Shown here: positions 51,846 through 60,097 of the stretch, piece by piece | Layout of the letters: each line of letters opens with the position of its first letter | Numbering within the stretch: the stretch's first letter is position 1 | NCBI RefSeq assembly: GCF_005377625.1 | Contig: NZ_CP040098.1 | Coordinates: 1-64,000 of the forward strand | Reading direction: 5' to 3' | Source of the DNA: Desulfoglaeba alkanexedens ALDC | Lineage (GTDB): Bacteria; Desulfobacterota; Syntrophobacteria; Syntrophobacterales; DSM-9756 | DNA length: 64,000 nucleotides | Position numbers and translations under genes: made by a program | The notes under the pieces: model-generated | Databases searched by the model: none | Seen by the model: only the letters and a program-made list of their open reading frames with translations | What the model was told of the DNA's origin: nothing

Positions 51846-52537
51846 CTTCGGGACCTCTTGCGAAGAAAGAAAAGCGAGGCGTTCACGGCGAAGGCGATCC
51901 ACAGGAGCACCAGACCCAGAGCTATCCCCATGGCGAACTCACCCTTGCCGGTTTCCAGGGCGATGGCCGTCGTCATGGTCCGCGTGTGCCACTTGATATT
52001 CCCCCCCACCATCATCGAAATGCCCACCTCCGTCATCACCCGCCCGTAGGCGGACACCGCCGCCGCCAGCACTCCGAATCGCGCCTCCCAAAGGCTGGTC
52101 AGAAGCATTTGCCTCCGGTTGGCCCCAAGGGAAAGCAGGGTGATACCCAGCCGCTCGTCGAGGCTTTCGACCGCCGATGCGGTGAGGGCCACCACCACCG
52201 GGAGCGCCAGCATGGTCTGGCCGATCACGATAGCGGGTTCGGTGAAAAGGAGTCCCAGTTCCCCCAGGGGCCCCCGGCGGGAAATGAACGCGTAGACCAG
52301 CAGGCCGATAAGCACAGTGGGCAGCGAAAGCAGGGTATCCACTACCGTGCGGACCGCCTTTTTGGCGGGAAAATCGAAGTACCCCAGCAGAAACCCCAGG
52401 GGCATCCCGATGCTGAGCGAGACGATCATGGACGCCGTGGAAACCCGAAGCGTGGTTCCCACGGCGGAAAAGGTCTCCGGATGGCCGGTCAGCAGCAGTT
52501 CCAGTGCCTTAAAAAAGCCGGACAGGATGTAGTCCAT
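51842..52537 (-). CDS. tupB: Tungstate ABC transporter permease
   Basis: A 231-residue inner-membrane permease with six predicted helices. TLRVSTASMIVSLSIGMPLG starts the core, FISRRGPLGELGLLFTEPAI follows, and the cytoplasmic coupling loop is LDERLGITLLSLGANRRQML (EAA-like). SAYGRVMTEVGISMMVGGNI is typical of TupB. It is flanked by the solute-binding gene 48 bases upstream and tupC with a four-base overlap. Confidence 0.9.
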   Translation of the reverse strand: MDYILSGFFKALELLLTGHPETFSAVGTTLRVSTASMIVSLSIGMPLGFLLGYFDFPAKKAVRTVVDTLLSLPTVLIGLLVYAFISRRGPLGELGLLFTEPAIVIGQTMLALPVVVALTASAVESLDERLGITLLSLGANRRQMLLTSLWEARFGVLAAAVSAYGRVMTEVGISMMVGGNIKWHTRTMTTAIALETGKGEFAMGIALGLVLLWIAFAVNASLFFLRKRSRR

Positions 52538-52585
52538 GAGCGTTCATAGCAAAAGGACGGGCGGTTGAGAAGGTGTTTCAACGGC

Positions 52586-53419
52586 TCACGGCTTGGCGTT
52601 GGGCACAAAAAGCGGCTTTCCCATGAGCTTGAAATCCCCGATGAGCGCCTGGATCGGTGCGGATACCACCCAGTCCGAAAAGGCCGCCGCCAGGTCTCGG
52701 CGCACCTTCGGACAGCGCTCAGGATTGACGCTGATGACGCTGTACTGGTTGAAGAGGCCCGGATCGCCTTCCACCATGATCACCAGAGGTGGATTCCCCT
52801 TGTGCTGGTCTTCGTACTTGATGAACGTGCCCCGGTCCGTCAGCGTGTACCCCTGGCGCTCCGCGGCCACGTTGATCGTCGGAAGCATCCCCTGCCCCGT
52901 TTGAACATACCAGGTTTCCTTGTCGATTCCGGAGACGCCCGCCTTCTCCCAGAGTGAAAGCTCCTTCTTGTGCGTTCCCGAAGCGTCGCCGCGGCTCACG
53001 AAAACGGCGCCGCGCTCGGCCACGGTCTTCAGGGCTTCGATCACGCCCTGGCCTTTGACCCCGGCGGGGTCCGCGGCGGGGCCGATCAGCACGAAGTCAT
53101 TGTACATGACTTCCCGCCGGTCGATTCCGTAACCGTCCTGAACGAATTTCCTTTCCGCCTCGGGTGCATGGACGAAAAGCACGTCCACGTCGCAGTTCTT
53201 CCCCAGCTCCAAGGCCTTCCCCGTACCAACGGCCACCCATTGGAGTTCGATGCCCGTGTCCGCCTTGAACCGCAGCCCCAGAACGTCCAGCAGCCCTGTG
53301 TTGTCGGTACTGGTGGTGGTGGCCATCCGGAGCACGGCCTGGTCCGCCCGGCCTTCGCCGGCCGCCAAGCAGCACGCAACCAGAATCAGAACCGCGATCC
53401 ATCGTCGTTCTTCCTTCAT
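52586..53419 (-). CDS. tupA: Tungstate-binding periplasmic protein
   Basis: A 277-residue precursor from ATG 53419 (AAGGAGG upstream). Signal peptide residues 1-25 (IAVLILVACCLAAGEGRA). The TupA signature RMATTTSTDNTGLLD contains the oxyanion-binding Thr/Ser cluster, and DVLFVHAPEAERKFVQDGYG, YNDFVLIGPAADPAGVKG and a SRGDASGTHKKELSLW stretch follow, all as in Eubacterium/Desulfovibrio-type TupA. NQYSVISVNPERCP is near the end. It delivers tungstate to TupBC. Confidence 0.93.
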   Translation of the reverse strand: MKEERRWIAVLILVACCLAAGEGRADQAVLRMATTTSTDNTGLLDVLGLRFKADTGIELQWVAVGTGKALELGKNCDVDVLFVHAPEAERKFVQDGYGIDRREVMYNDFVLIGPAADPAGVKGQGVIEALKTVAERGAVFVSRGDASGTHKKELSLWEKAGVSGIDKETWYVQTGQGMLPTINVAAERQGYTLTDRGTFIKYEDQHKGNPPLVIMVEGDPGLFNQYSVISVNPERCPKVRRDLAAAFSDWVVSAPIQALIGDFKLMGKPLFVPNAKP

Positions 53420-53671
53420 GGTTTCGAGACCTCCTTCTGTTTCGGGATCTGAGATCGTGGAACGAAACGGCGCAGGCCGGGTTGAGGCCCTTGGGGAACC
53501 TCGCTTTACATCCTCTCGGGCGAAAGCCTCGCCTCCCAAACGAACGGGTTCGTTCCGCCGCCGTTATGCCACATGCGATATAGCGGACGGTACCGAAACC
53601 TTACCGACCTGTCAATGGAAACCTCGGACATTGTCCGAGCATACGTTTCTGCCGGAAAACGGCAAGACCTT
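53420..53671 (-). other. Leader region of tupABC, no clear element
   Basis: A weak -35/-10 pair on the minus strand, TTGACA (53615-53610) then TACCGT after 17 bases, could start tupABC. I see neither a molybdenum/tungsten-cofactor riboswitch fold nor a certain operator. GCGATATAGC lies between promoter and gene. Confidence 0.35.
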
Positions 53672-53790
53672 GGTAGTGTAGAAAATAATAGACGTAATAT
53701 TTGATACCAAATTCTAATTCCCTTCCCCTTGTGGGATGCGACTAAGGGGACGGGGGAGAGGGGGATTTTTTGATCTTCGTTAACCTTCCA
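53672..53790 (-). repeat. MITE-like family D, inverted copy
   Basis: GGTAGTGTAGAAAATAATAG, then ACGTAATATTTGATACCAAA, CCCTTCCCCTTGTGGG, GGGGGATTTTTTGATC and TTCGTTAACC: the reverse complement of the element at 12928-13118 with the middle shortened by about 60 bases. Confidence 0.7.
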
Positions 53791-53794
53791 CCTT

Positions 53795-53890
53795 GTTCCC
53801 AAGCTCCAGCTTGGGAACACAACGGTGCAGAAGCTCCAGCTTCGTTTCCCATAAGGCCGTGACCCATGCGAACCCGCTACAAAATCTATA
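53795..53890 (-). repeat. REP/BIME-like repeat, family A, inverted
   Basis: Palindrome 53795-53818, ACAACGGTGCAGAAGCTCC and AGCTTCGTTTCCCATAAGG, CGTGACCCATGCGAACCCGC and TACAAAATCTATAAC: the reverse of 1770-1868. Confidence 0.85.
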
Positions 53891-53894
53891 ACAA

Positions 53895-53985
53895 AGGTGA
53901 TCAGGATCAACGCGGCATTGCCGGTTTTACGGGTCGAGGGCAAGCCCGCTCCTACCGATAACGCAACACCGGGGCGGTCGCTTTG
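53895..53985. repeat. Repeat family C, copy 2
   Basis: GATCAACGCGGCATTGCCGG, TTTTACGGGTCGAGGGCAAG, CCCGCTCCTACCGATAACGC and ACCGGGGCGGTCGCTTTGG, a close copy of 43536-43625. The sequence from here to the pepN ribosome-binding site shows no other feature. Confidence 0.8.
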
Positions 53986-54118
53986 GCTCTGAATGATCAG
54001 AGTTCGCGATGGCACTGGAGATTTTCCACGCTTTTGAGTAGTCTGAATTTTGACGTCGGGTGCCCTGTGAGGACACGTTCCGCTGCATCGGCAGCGGCTT
54101 GAAAAGGAGAGATCCATC

Positions 54119-56788
54119 ATGCAACGGAGGCGATTCAAGTTCCTGAGGGAAGATTTCGGCGACCTTCCGGTTCGGCTGGAACATTTGAGGCTCTACATCA
54201 GCTTTTTCGAAGATCGGGTGGAGGTGACGAACACCTTGCGCTTGAAGGCGTCCACCTCGCTTCAAGCCCTGGATCTCGACGCCCGGGACCTGGAAATCCA
54301 CGAGGTGGCATGGATCGAGGGGGGAACCGACGACGAACCGGGCGCCGAAAGGCCCCTCGACCATGAGGTCCGCTCAGTCGAAAACAAGCTGCGGGTATTC
54401 CTGCCCCGCCGGCTGGAACCCGGTGACCCCTTCCGCATCCGCACCCGGACCACTTGCCGGCCGTCCGAACACATCCTGGAAGGCATCTACCGGGACACCA
54501 CACCCGAGGGAGCTCCTCAGCAGTACATGTCCCAGTGCCAGCAGTGGGGGTTTCAGCGCATTGCCCCCATCCTCGACGACTGCCGCGCCAAGTGCACCCT
54601 GACCACCACCCTCGAAGGTGACGCCCGCTACACGCACCTCATCAGCAACGGAAACATCAGCCGCCGCCACAACCCCGAAGGCCGGTCTGTCCTCAAGCCG
54701 GGCGATCCCGGCCGGCAGGTGATCACCTACGAAAACCCCGTCCCCATGGCCCCGTATCTTTTCATCGCCTGCGCGGGAACCTGGGACACGCTGGAAGACC
54801 GGGTGACCTACCCCGACGGGCGGACGGTCCGCCTGGAATACCTGGTTCCGCCGGGACGGGCCGAACAGGCCCGCATCCCCATGGAAATCCTCAAGGACGC
54901 CGTCCTCTGGGTGCGCGAAACCCAAGGCTACACCTACTCCGGCGAAACCTACCGGACCATTTGCATGAACAAGTCCAATTTCGGGGGCATGGAAAACGTG
55001 GGCAACACCACCATCGTGACCGACGCAGCCCTCATCGACGAACACAGCCTGGACAGCCACATCCTCTACGCCCACGCCGTGATCGTCCACGAATTCGAAC
55101 ACAACCAGTGCGGCAGCGAAACCACCATGGAAACCCCCTTCGACATGTGGCTCAACGAAGCCTTCACGGTGGACGTGGAACGCCGCTACATGGCCGACCG
55201 TTTCGACCCCGCCTTCATCCGGCTGCAGCAGGTGGACAGCATCCGCAACCCCCTCTTGGGACCTCTGGCCATCGAGGACGGCGGCCATGCGGGGCGCATC
55301 GTCCGCGAAGGCTTCAACGACCCGGACGAACTGGTGGACGCCGTCACCTACGTGAAGGCTGCGGAGGTGATCCGCATGCTTCGGTTGCTCCTCGGCGAAG
55401 ACGTCTTCCGCAGGGGCAAGGACATCTACTTCTCACGCTACCGGCATGGGAACGCCAATACGGATCAGTTCTTCGCGTGCTTCGAAGAAGTGTCCTCCAG
55501 GTCCCTCGATCGGTTCAAGCGGCAGTGGCTGTACCGTATCGGCTACCCGGCGGTCAGAGCGGAAACCTCCTTCGACCCGGCCCGCGGCCGGTTCGAAGCG
55601 ATCTTCCGCCAGGATCCGGAGGGCGAGGCGCAGGAACCGTTTCCCCTACCCATCGCCCTGGCTCTGGTGGCCGAAGACGGGCGGGACATCCCCGGAACGG
55701 CCGGAATTTTTGAATGCGACGGCACCGAGGCGCGCTGGGTGGTGGACAACCTGCGGGAACGCCCCGCTTTCGCCTCCATGAACCGCGGAGCGTCCTTTTA
55801 CGGCACCTTCCACCACGTGAACGCCACGCCGGAAGAACGCCGAGCACAGGTCCTCAAGGATCCGGACCCCTTCAACCGAGTGGAAGCCTTCCGCCTTCTG
55901 ACCGACCGGGAACGGGTTCGGCTGCTGCTGGACCCGGATGCCGAAATCGACGGCGCATGGCTGGACCTCTACGGCCGCCTCCTCGACGAACCGGACCTCC
56001 CGAGCAGCCTCCGGGCCTATTTCCTGCGTATCGACGAACAGCCCTTGGACCGCAAATACGCCGCCTGGTACCCGGAACTCGTGGCCGCCAGAGACCGGCT
56101 CATGAAGGAAGTCAACCGCCGGTACCGGGAGGACCTGGTGGCGCACTTCCAAGCCATCGACACCCGCCGCCAGCCGACCACCCCCCGCGACGGGATCGAA
56201 GAACGCCTCCTCAAGAGCGTCCTGCTGGACCTCATCGCGGTGGATGACAGCGAAGCGTCCCACCGGATCATCCTTGACCACTTCCGCAGCGCCGCCAACG
56301 CCACCGACCGCGTCGCCGCTCTTTCGGCGCTCAACCGCTCCTCCGCTCCGCAGCGCCGAGAAATCCTGGAACAGGTCTACCGGGACTGGCACGGTCACCT
56401 TTCCGGCTACGCCAACTACCTGAAAGTGGTGGCCGGCGGTTCCTGCGACGACGTCTTCGAAATGATTGAAAAGGAAAAGAACCGCCCGTCGTTTGACATC
56501 ACGCAGCCCACCTGGAGCCGGGCGCTTTTCGTCACCATGGCGGCAAACACCCGAAAGGTCTGGACCGACGAAGGCATCCAGTGGATCGCCGACCGGGTCG
56601 TGGAACTCGCCCCGGTGAACAGCACGGTGGCGAGCCGCCTGCTCAACACCTTTCAGCAGGTGAACCGGCTGAGGCCCCCGCTGAAGGAAAAGGTCCGCGA
56701 AGCCTTGCGCTATATCGCCGACCGGGTTCCCGATTCCGTTTCCGCCACCATCGCCGGCCAGGTCCGAAGCTACCTGGGCGACCCGTGA
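54119..56788 (+). CDS. pepN: Aminopeptidase N (M1 family)
   Basis: An 889-residue cytoplasmic zinc aminopeptidase. The N-terminal beta domain contains ILEGIYRDTTPEGAPQQYMS and CQQWGFQRIAPILDDCRAKC. The exopeptidase motif GAMEN is NFGGMENVGNTTI (~290), the zinc site HEFEHNQCG (HExxH, ~325) and the third ligand in WLNEAFTVDVE 18 residues on. The catalytic Tyr region is VTYVKAAEVIRML (~410). The C-terminal helical bowl has the R-x-RLL stretches of E. coli-type PepN (VNSTVASRLLNTFQ). AAGGAGAG lies ten bases before ATG 54119. It removes N-terminal residues from peptides in general protein turnover. Confidence 0.95.
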   Translation: MQRRRFKFLREDFGDLPVRLEHLRLYISFFEDRVEVTNTLRLKASTSLQALDLDARDLEIHEVAWIEGGTDDEPGAERPLDHEVRSVENKLRVFLPRRLEPGDPFRIRTRTTCRPSEHILEGIYRDTTPEGAPQQYMSQCQQWGFQRIAPILDDCRAKCTLTTTLEGDARYTHLISNGNISRRHNPEGRSVLKPGDPGRQVITYENPVPMAPYLFIACAGTWDTLEDRVTYPDGRTVRLEYLVPPGRAEQARIPMEILKDAVLWVRETQGYTYSGETYRTICMNKSNFGGMENVGNTTIVTDAALIDEHSLDSHILYAHAVIVHEFEHNQCGSETTMETPFDMWLNEAFTVDVERRYMADRFDPAFIRLQQVDSIRNPLLGPLAIEDGGHAGRIVREGFNDPDELVDAVTYVKAAEVIRMLRLLLGEDVFRRGKDIYFSRYRHGNANTDQFFACFEEVSSRSLDRFKRQWLYRIGYPAVRAETSFDPARGRFEAIFRQDPEGEAQEPFPLPIALALVAEDGRDIPGTAGIFECDGTEARWVVDNLRERPAFASMNRGASFYGTFHHVNATPEERRAQVLKDPDPFNRVEAFRLLTDRERVRLLLDPDAEIDGAWLDLYGRLLDEPDLPSSLRAYFLRIDEQPLDRKYAAWYPELVAARDRLMKEVNRRYREDLVAHFQAIDTRRQPTTPRDGIEERLLKSVLLDLIAVDDSEASHRIILDHFRSAANATDRVAALSALNRSSAPQRREILEQVYRDWHGHLSGYANYLKVVAGGSCDDVFEMIEKEKNRPSFDITQPTWSRALFVTMAANTRKVWTDEGIQWIADRVVELAPVNSTVASRLLNTFQQVNRLRPPLKEKVREALRYIADRVPDSVSATIAGQVRSYLGDP

Positions 56789-56792
56789 AGGC

Positions 56793-56826
56793 AGAGATCA
56801 GACATCAGACTTTAGACTTTAGACTT
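56793..56826. repeat. Short heptanucleotide-type repeat, inverted
   Basis: ATCAGACATCAGACTTTAGA and CTTTAGACTTT contain four 7-base units of the reverse complement of GTCTGAT / GTCTAAA, the motif of the array at 58623-58780. It follows the pepN stop directly. Confidence 0.7.
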
Positions 56827-56834
56827 TCCAGCTT

Positions 56835-56858
56835 GTTCCCAAGCTGGAGCTTGGGAAC
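56835..56858. repeat. Family A palindrome
   Basis: One 24-bp palindrome directly after the heptanucleotide units; the AACGAGGGGAACCCC flank is like the one at 29101. Confidence 0.85.
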
Positions 56859-56899
56859 GAGGGGAACCCCAATGCTCCACCCCATCGGCCCGAGGGCGG

Positions 56900-57015
56900 G
56901 CCTCCTACATGTGCCCCATTGTGGGAGCGGCGCCCTGGCCGCGATCGGGATCGCCTGCGAGCCGGCTCCTACAAAAGCAACCGCGGTCCTGTAGGAGCGA
57001 CGCCCTCGCCGCGAT
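56900..57015. repeat. REP-like repeat cluster, family B
   Basis: CCTCCTACATGTGCCCC, ATTGTGGGAGCGGCGCCCTG, GATCGCCTGCGAGCCGGCTC followed by CTACAAAA, and CCTGTAGGAGCGACGCCCTC followed by GCCGCGATGAAC. The bases 57016-57193 have TCAAGGGTATTCTCAGACAG, an inverted piece of the family E flank, and nothing else I recognise. Confidence 0.8.
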
Positions 57016-57193
57016 GAACCAACTCCCTTCCCAGAAGGATCAAGGGTATTCTCAGACAGCCTCTATGGTCCTTTGGACGCTCCCCGGAAAGAGCACCGCT
57101 GCCGGCCCTTCCCGTCAGAACCTTCGCAATCGTCACGGCCGCCGGGAAGAACCTCTCCGGCGGTCCTTGGGCAAAACGAGAGTACCGGCGGAC

Positions 57194-57239
57194 TTGACAG
57201 GGGTCCCTCTAAGTTTTAATTAGTAATCGTTATTATCAT
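57194..57239 (+). promoter_or_regulatory. perR promoter with Fur/PerR-type operator
   Basis: TTGACA (57194-57199) is followed by an A+T-rich -10 area (TTTAAT/TAATTA, 57215-57222). Overlapping it, TTAATTAGTAATCGTTATTA (57216-57235) has the dyad AGTAATcgTTATTA and is close to a Fur/PerR box. This predicts autoregulation of perR-rbr by PerR. Confidence 0.6.
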
Positions 57240-57252
57240 GGGAGGCTTTGCT

Positions 57253-57681
57253 TTGAGGCACAAAAGACCGATTCGAATGACCCCTCAGCGAACCACGATC
57301 CTCGAAGCCGTGCGACAGATCCACGGTCACCCCACGGCGGACGAAGTCTACGAAAGGGTGCGGCGTGTTCTGCCCAGAGTCAGCCTGGGCACCGTGTATC
57401 GAAACCTTGAAATCCTGGCTCAGGAAGGAATGATTCAGAAGATCGAATCCGGGGCCAGCCAAAAGCGGTACGACGGGAATCCGTCTGCACATCATCACTT
57501 GAGGTGCTTGCGGTGCGGGCGGCTGGAGGATGCGCCGCTCAAAAGGCCGCTGGAGGCCATGGAAGCACTCGCGGAAACACAGGGCTACGAAGTGTTCGGA
57601 TTCCTGCTGGAATTTGTCGGGATCTGCCCCGCATGCCTGGGCGGCGAGGATTCCGGCGGAAACGGACGGCGTTCAAACTGA
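57253..57681 (+). CDS. perR: Fur-family peroxide regulator, PerR-like
   Basis: A 142-residue metal-dependent repressor. MTPQRTTILEAVRQIHGHPT and ADEVYERVRRVLPRVSLGTV form the winged helix, with YRNLEILAQEGMIQKIES. The regulatory site SAHHHLRCLRCGRLED has HHH and the first CxxC; the second CxxC is ICPACLGG. The best start is TTG 57253, because the only ATG (57238) contains the GGGAGG that serves as ribosome-binding site at proper spacing. Adjacent rubrerythrin supports PerR rather than Fur. Normal length. Confidence 0.88.
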   Translation: MRHKRPIRMTPQRTTILEAVRQIHGHPTADEVYERVRRVLPRVSLGTVYRNLEILAQEGMIQKIESGASQKRYDGNPSAHHHLRCLRCGRLEDAPLKRPLEAMEALAETQGYEVFGFLLEFVGICPACLGGEDSGGNGRRSN

Positions 57682-57710
57682 GTTCACGTCCAAACGAGAA
57701 GGAGGCATTC

Positions 57711-58286
57711 ATGAGACAGCTCAAGGGAACACGCACGGAAAAGAACCTGTTGACGGCCTTCGCCGGGGAATCCCAGGCCCGCAACCGCTACACCTACTTC
57801 GCTTCCCAGGCGCGAAAAGACGGGTTTATACAGATCGCGCAGATTTTCGAAGAAACCGCCAACCAGGAAAAGGAACACGCCAAGCGTTTCTTCAGTTTCC
57901 TTGAGGGCGGTGAGGTGGAAATCGACTGGAAGTTCCCCGCGGGGGTCGTGGGTTCCACTCTGGAAAACCTCAAGGCGGCCGCCGCCGGTGAACGTTACGA
58001 GCACACGGAAATGTATCCCGGTTACGCCCGGGTGGCGCGCGAAGAGGGTTTCGAGGCCATCGCTCAGCTGTTCCTGAATGTGTCCGTGGCCGAAAAGCAG
58101 CACGAAAAGCGATACCGCGAACTGGCGGAGAACATCGAAAAGAACCGGGTGTTTCGGCGGGAGGCCCCGGTGGTGTGGCGCTGCATCAACTGCGGGTATC
58201 TACACGAGGGACCCGAGGCGCCCAAGACCTGTCCCTCCTGCGCGCACCCTCAGTCCTATTTCGAATTGCTGGGTGAAAACTGGTAG
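57711..58286 (+). CDS. rbr: Rubrerythrin
   Basis: A 191-residue classic rubrerythrin, a peroxide reductase. Diiron ligands lie in AFAGESQARNRYTYFASQAR (~20), ETANQEKEHAKRFFSFLEGG (~50), a HTEMYPGYARVAREEG segment (~100) and SVAEKQHEKRYRELAENIEK (~128). The C-terminal rubredoxin domain is WRCINCGYLHEG plus CPSCAHPQSYFEL. AGAAGGAGG precedes ATG 57711. It is 29 bases after perR and surely in the same peroxide-controlled operon, as in many sulfate reducers. Confidence 0.95.
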   Translation: MRQLKGTRTEKNLLTAFAGESQARNRYTYFASQARKDGFIQIAQIFEETANQEKEHAKRFFSFLEGGEVEIDWKFPAGVVGSTLENLKAAAAGERYEHTEMYPGYARVAREEGFEAIAQLFLNVSVAEKQHEKRYRELAENIEKNRVFRREAPVVWRCINCGYLHEGPEAPKTCPSCAHPQSYFELLGENW

Positions 58287-58448
58287 CTACGGTTCCGAAC
58301 CGACCAGCCGCCGCCGCCCCCGTTGCGCCGGCGGCCCGGTTCACGCCGCGACCCTGACAGCCGGAAATCGAAAGCGCTCTCAGAACAGCCGATGAAAGGA
58401 CGCACGCACCATGGCGCCGACCAGCCGGATTTACGTAAGTAGCGAGTC

Positions 58449-58470
58449 ATGCCCTGTAGGAGCCGGCAGA
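58449..58470. repeat. Family B repeat fragment
   Basis: CCCTGTAGGAGCCGGCAGAT, a truncated family B unit that starts the 320-base repeat gap before roo. The bases 58287-58448 after rbr show no feature. Confidence 0.6.
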
Positions 58471-58484
58471 TGGCCGCAACCAAT

Positions 58485-58572
58485 CTCCCCCCTCCCCTCA
58501 ATCCCCTCCCACAAGGGGAGGGGAAATAGAGTTTGGCATCAAATATTAGGTCTATTATTCTGTACGCTACCA
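58485..58572. repeat. MITE-like family D, right part with end
   Basis: CCCCTCAATCCCCTCCCACA, AGGGGAGGGGAAATAGAG, TTTGGCATCAAATATTAGG, TCTATTATTCTGTACGCTACC: the right half of the element, ending at the GCTACC terminus. Confidence 0.75.
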
Positions 58573-58622
58573 AGAGATTTTCTTGTTTTTTGTGACAGAA
58601 GATCTCGGAACAAGGTACTAAA

Positions 58623-58780
58623 GTCTAATGTCTATAGTCTATAGTCTAATGTCTGATGTCTGATGTCTGATGTCTGATGTCTGATGTCTGATGTCTGATG
58701 TCTGATGTCTGATGTCTGATGTCTGATGTCTGATGTCTGATGTCTGATGTCTGATGTCTGATGTCTGATGTCTGATGTCT
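58623..58780. repeat. Heptanucleotide tandem array (GTCTGAT)18 with degenerate left edge
   Basis: From 58651 there are 18 perfect GTCTGAT units plus GTCT. To the left are degenerate units GTCTAAT, GTCTAT, AGTCTAT and AGTCTAAT (58623-58650). The array ends 11 bases before the GGGAGG of the roo gene. The unit length is not a multiple of three, but it lies outside coding sequence. Confidence 0.95.
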
Positions 58781-58807
58781 AGCCTTTCTCAGGGAGGTGA
58801 GTGATTG

Positions 58808-60007
58808 ATGCTACCTGTTGAAGTCAAGCCGAAGGTTTACTGGGTGGGGGCGGTCGATTGGAACATCCGGGATTTTCACGGGTATTCCACTTACAAGGGG
58901 TCGACCTACAACGCCTACTTGGTAGTGGACGAAAAGATCGCCCTTTTCGACACCGTGAAACGCCCCTTTTTCGAAACTATGCTCGAAAATATCCGCAAGA
59001 TCGTGGACCCTTCGAAGATCGACTACTTGGTCGTGAACCACGTGGAAATGGATCATTCCGGATCCATTCCCGAAACGATCGCGGCGGTCGGCCCCGAAAA
59101 GGTGTTCTGTTCCTCCATGGGTGAGAAGGCCCTGGGGGAGCACTTCCACCAGGACGGATGGCCGCTCCAGGTGGTTCGATCGGGAGACACGTTGCGTCTC
59201 GGAACGAAGACGGTGCACTTCCTGGAAACCCGCATGCTCCACTGGCCGGACAGCATGTTTTCCTACTTGGCCGAAGACCGCCTGCTCATCTCAAGCGACG
59301 CGTTCGGGCAACACTGGGCCACCAGTGAGCGCTTCGACGACCAGGTGGAGCGTTCCGAACTGATGCATCATGCAGCCAAGTATTACGCCAACATCCTGCT
59401 GCTCTATTCCCCCCTGGTCCAGAAACTGCTCGCGACCGTCGCCGACATGAAGCTCGAAATCGACACCATCGCTCCCGATCACGGCCTCATCTGGCGTGGA
59501 AACCCGTCCGCCATCTTGGACGCCTACGGCCGGTGGAGCCGCCAGGAAGCCAAGAGGAAGGCGGTGGTCGTCTATGACACCATGTGGCACAGTACCGAAA
59601 GGATGGCCCACGCCGTGGGGGAAGGGCTGGAGCAGGAAGGGGTGTCGTACAAGCTCATGAGCCTGAAGCACAACCACCGAAGCGACGTGATGACGGAAAT
59701 CCTCGACGCCGAAGCCCTCGTTTTCGGCTCCCCCACCCTCAACAACGGCCTTGTGCCCACCCTCGCCGACATGCTGTGTTACCTGAAGGGCCTCAAGCCG
59801 TCGGGAAAGATCGGAGCCGCCTTCGGTTCCTACGGCTGGAGCGGCGAGGCGGTGAAGCTCATCAACGGGGAACTCGAGGCCATGAAGGTCGAACGGGTGG
59901 ACCCGGGACTGAGCCTCAAGTACGTGCCCGGCGCCGAAGGCCTGGCCCGGTGTACGGCCTTGGGCCGCAAGATCGGGAGCGCGGTGAAGGCGCGAGTCCC
60001 CGAGTGA
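58808..60007 (+). CDS. roo: Flavodiiron protein (rubredoxin:oxygen oxidoreductase, FprA/Roo)
   Basis: A 399-residue A-type flavoprotein that reduces oxygen to water or NO to N2O with electrons from rubredoxin. The beta-lactamase-like domain has the diiron ligands HVEMDHSG (~80), RMLHWPDSMF (~146), SSDAFGQH (~165) and APDHGLIW (~225). The flavodoxin domain starts at ~250: VVYDTMWHSTERMAHAVGEG, FGSPTLNNGLVPTLADML and GSYGWSGEAV. ATG 58808 follows GGGAGGTGAG. A large heptanucleotide array separates it from perR-rbr, so its promoter must lie within or upstream of the repeat. Confidence 0.95.
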   Translation: MLPVEVKPKVYWVGAVDWNIRDFHGYSTYKGSTYNAYLVVDEKIALFDTVKRPFFETMLENIRKIVDPSKIDYLVVNHVEMDHSGSIPETIAAVGPEKVFCSSMGEKALGEHFHQDGWPLQVVRSGDTLRLGTKTVHFLETRMLHWPDSMFSYLAEDRLLISSDAFGQHWATSERFDDQVERSELMHHAAKYYANILLLYSPLVQKLLATVADMKLEIDTIAPDHGLIWRGNPSAILDAYGRWSRQEAKRKAVVVYDTMWHSTERMAHAVGEGLEQEGVSYKLMSLKHNHRSDVMTEILDAEALVFGSPTLNNGLVPTLADMLCYLKGLKPSGKIGAAFGSYGWSGEAVKLINGELEAMKVERVDPGLSLKYVPGAEGLARCTALGRKIGSAVKARVPE

Positions 60008-60097
60008 GCGAGTGCGTGAGTAAAGGCATGAGTGAGTGAAGGCGGGTCGGGATCTTCAAACGACTGACCCTGGACCCATGATCATGGAGTGGCAATC

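Noticed and set aside
53420-53671. Molybdenum/tungsten cofactor riboswitch before tupA
   Set aside because: The expected multi-stem consensus could not be found by eye; only a weak promoter is seen.
58623-58780. CRISPR array
   Set aside because: The 7-base units abut with no spacers and there are no cas genes in the window.
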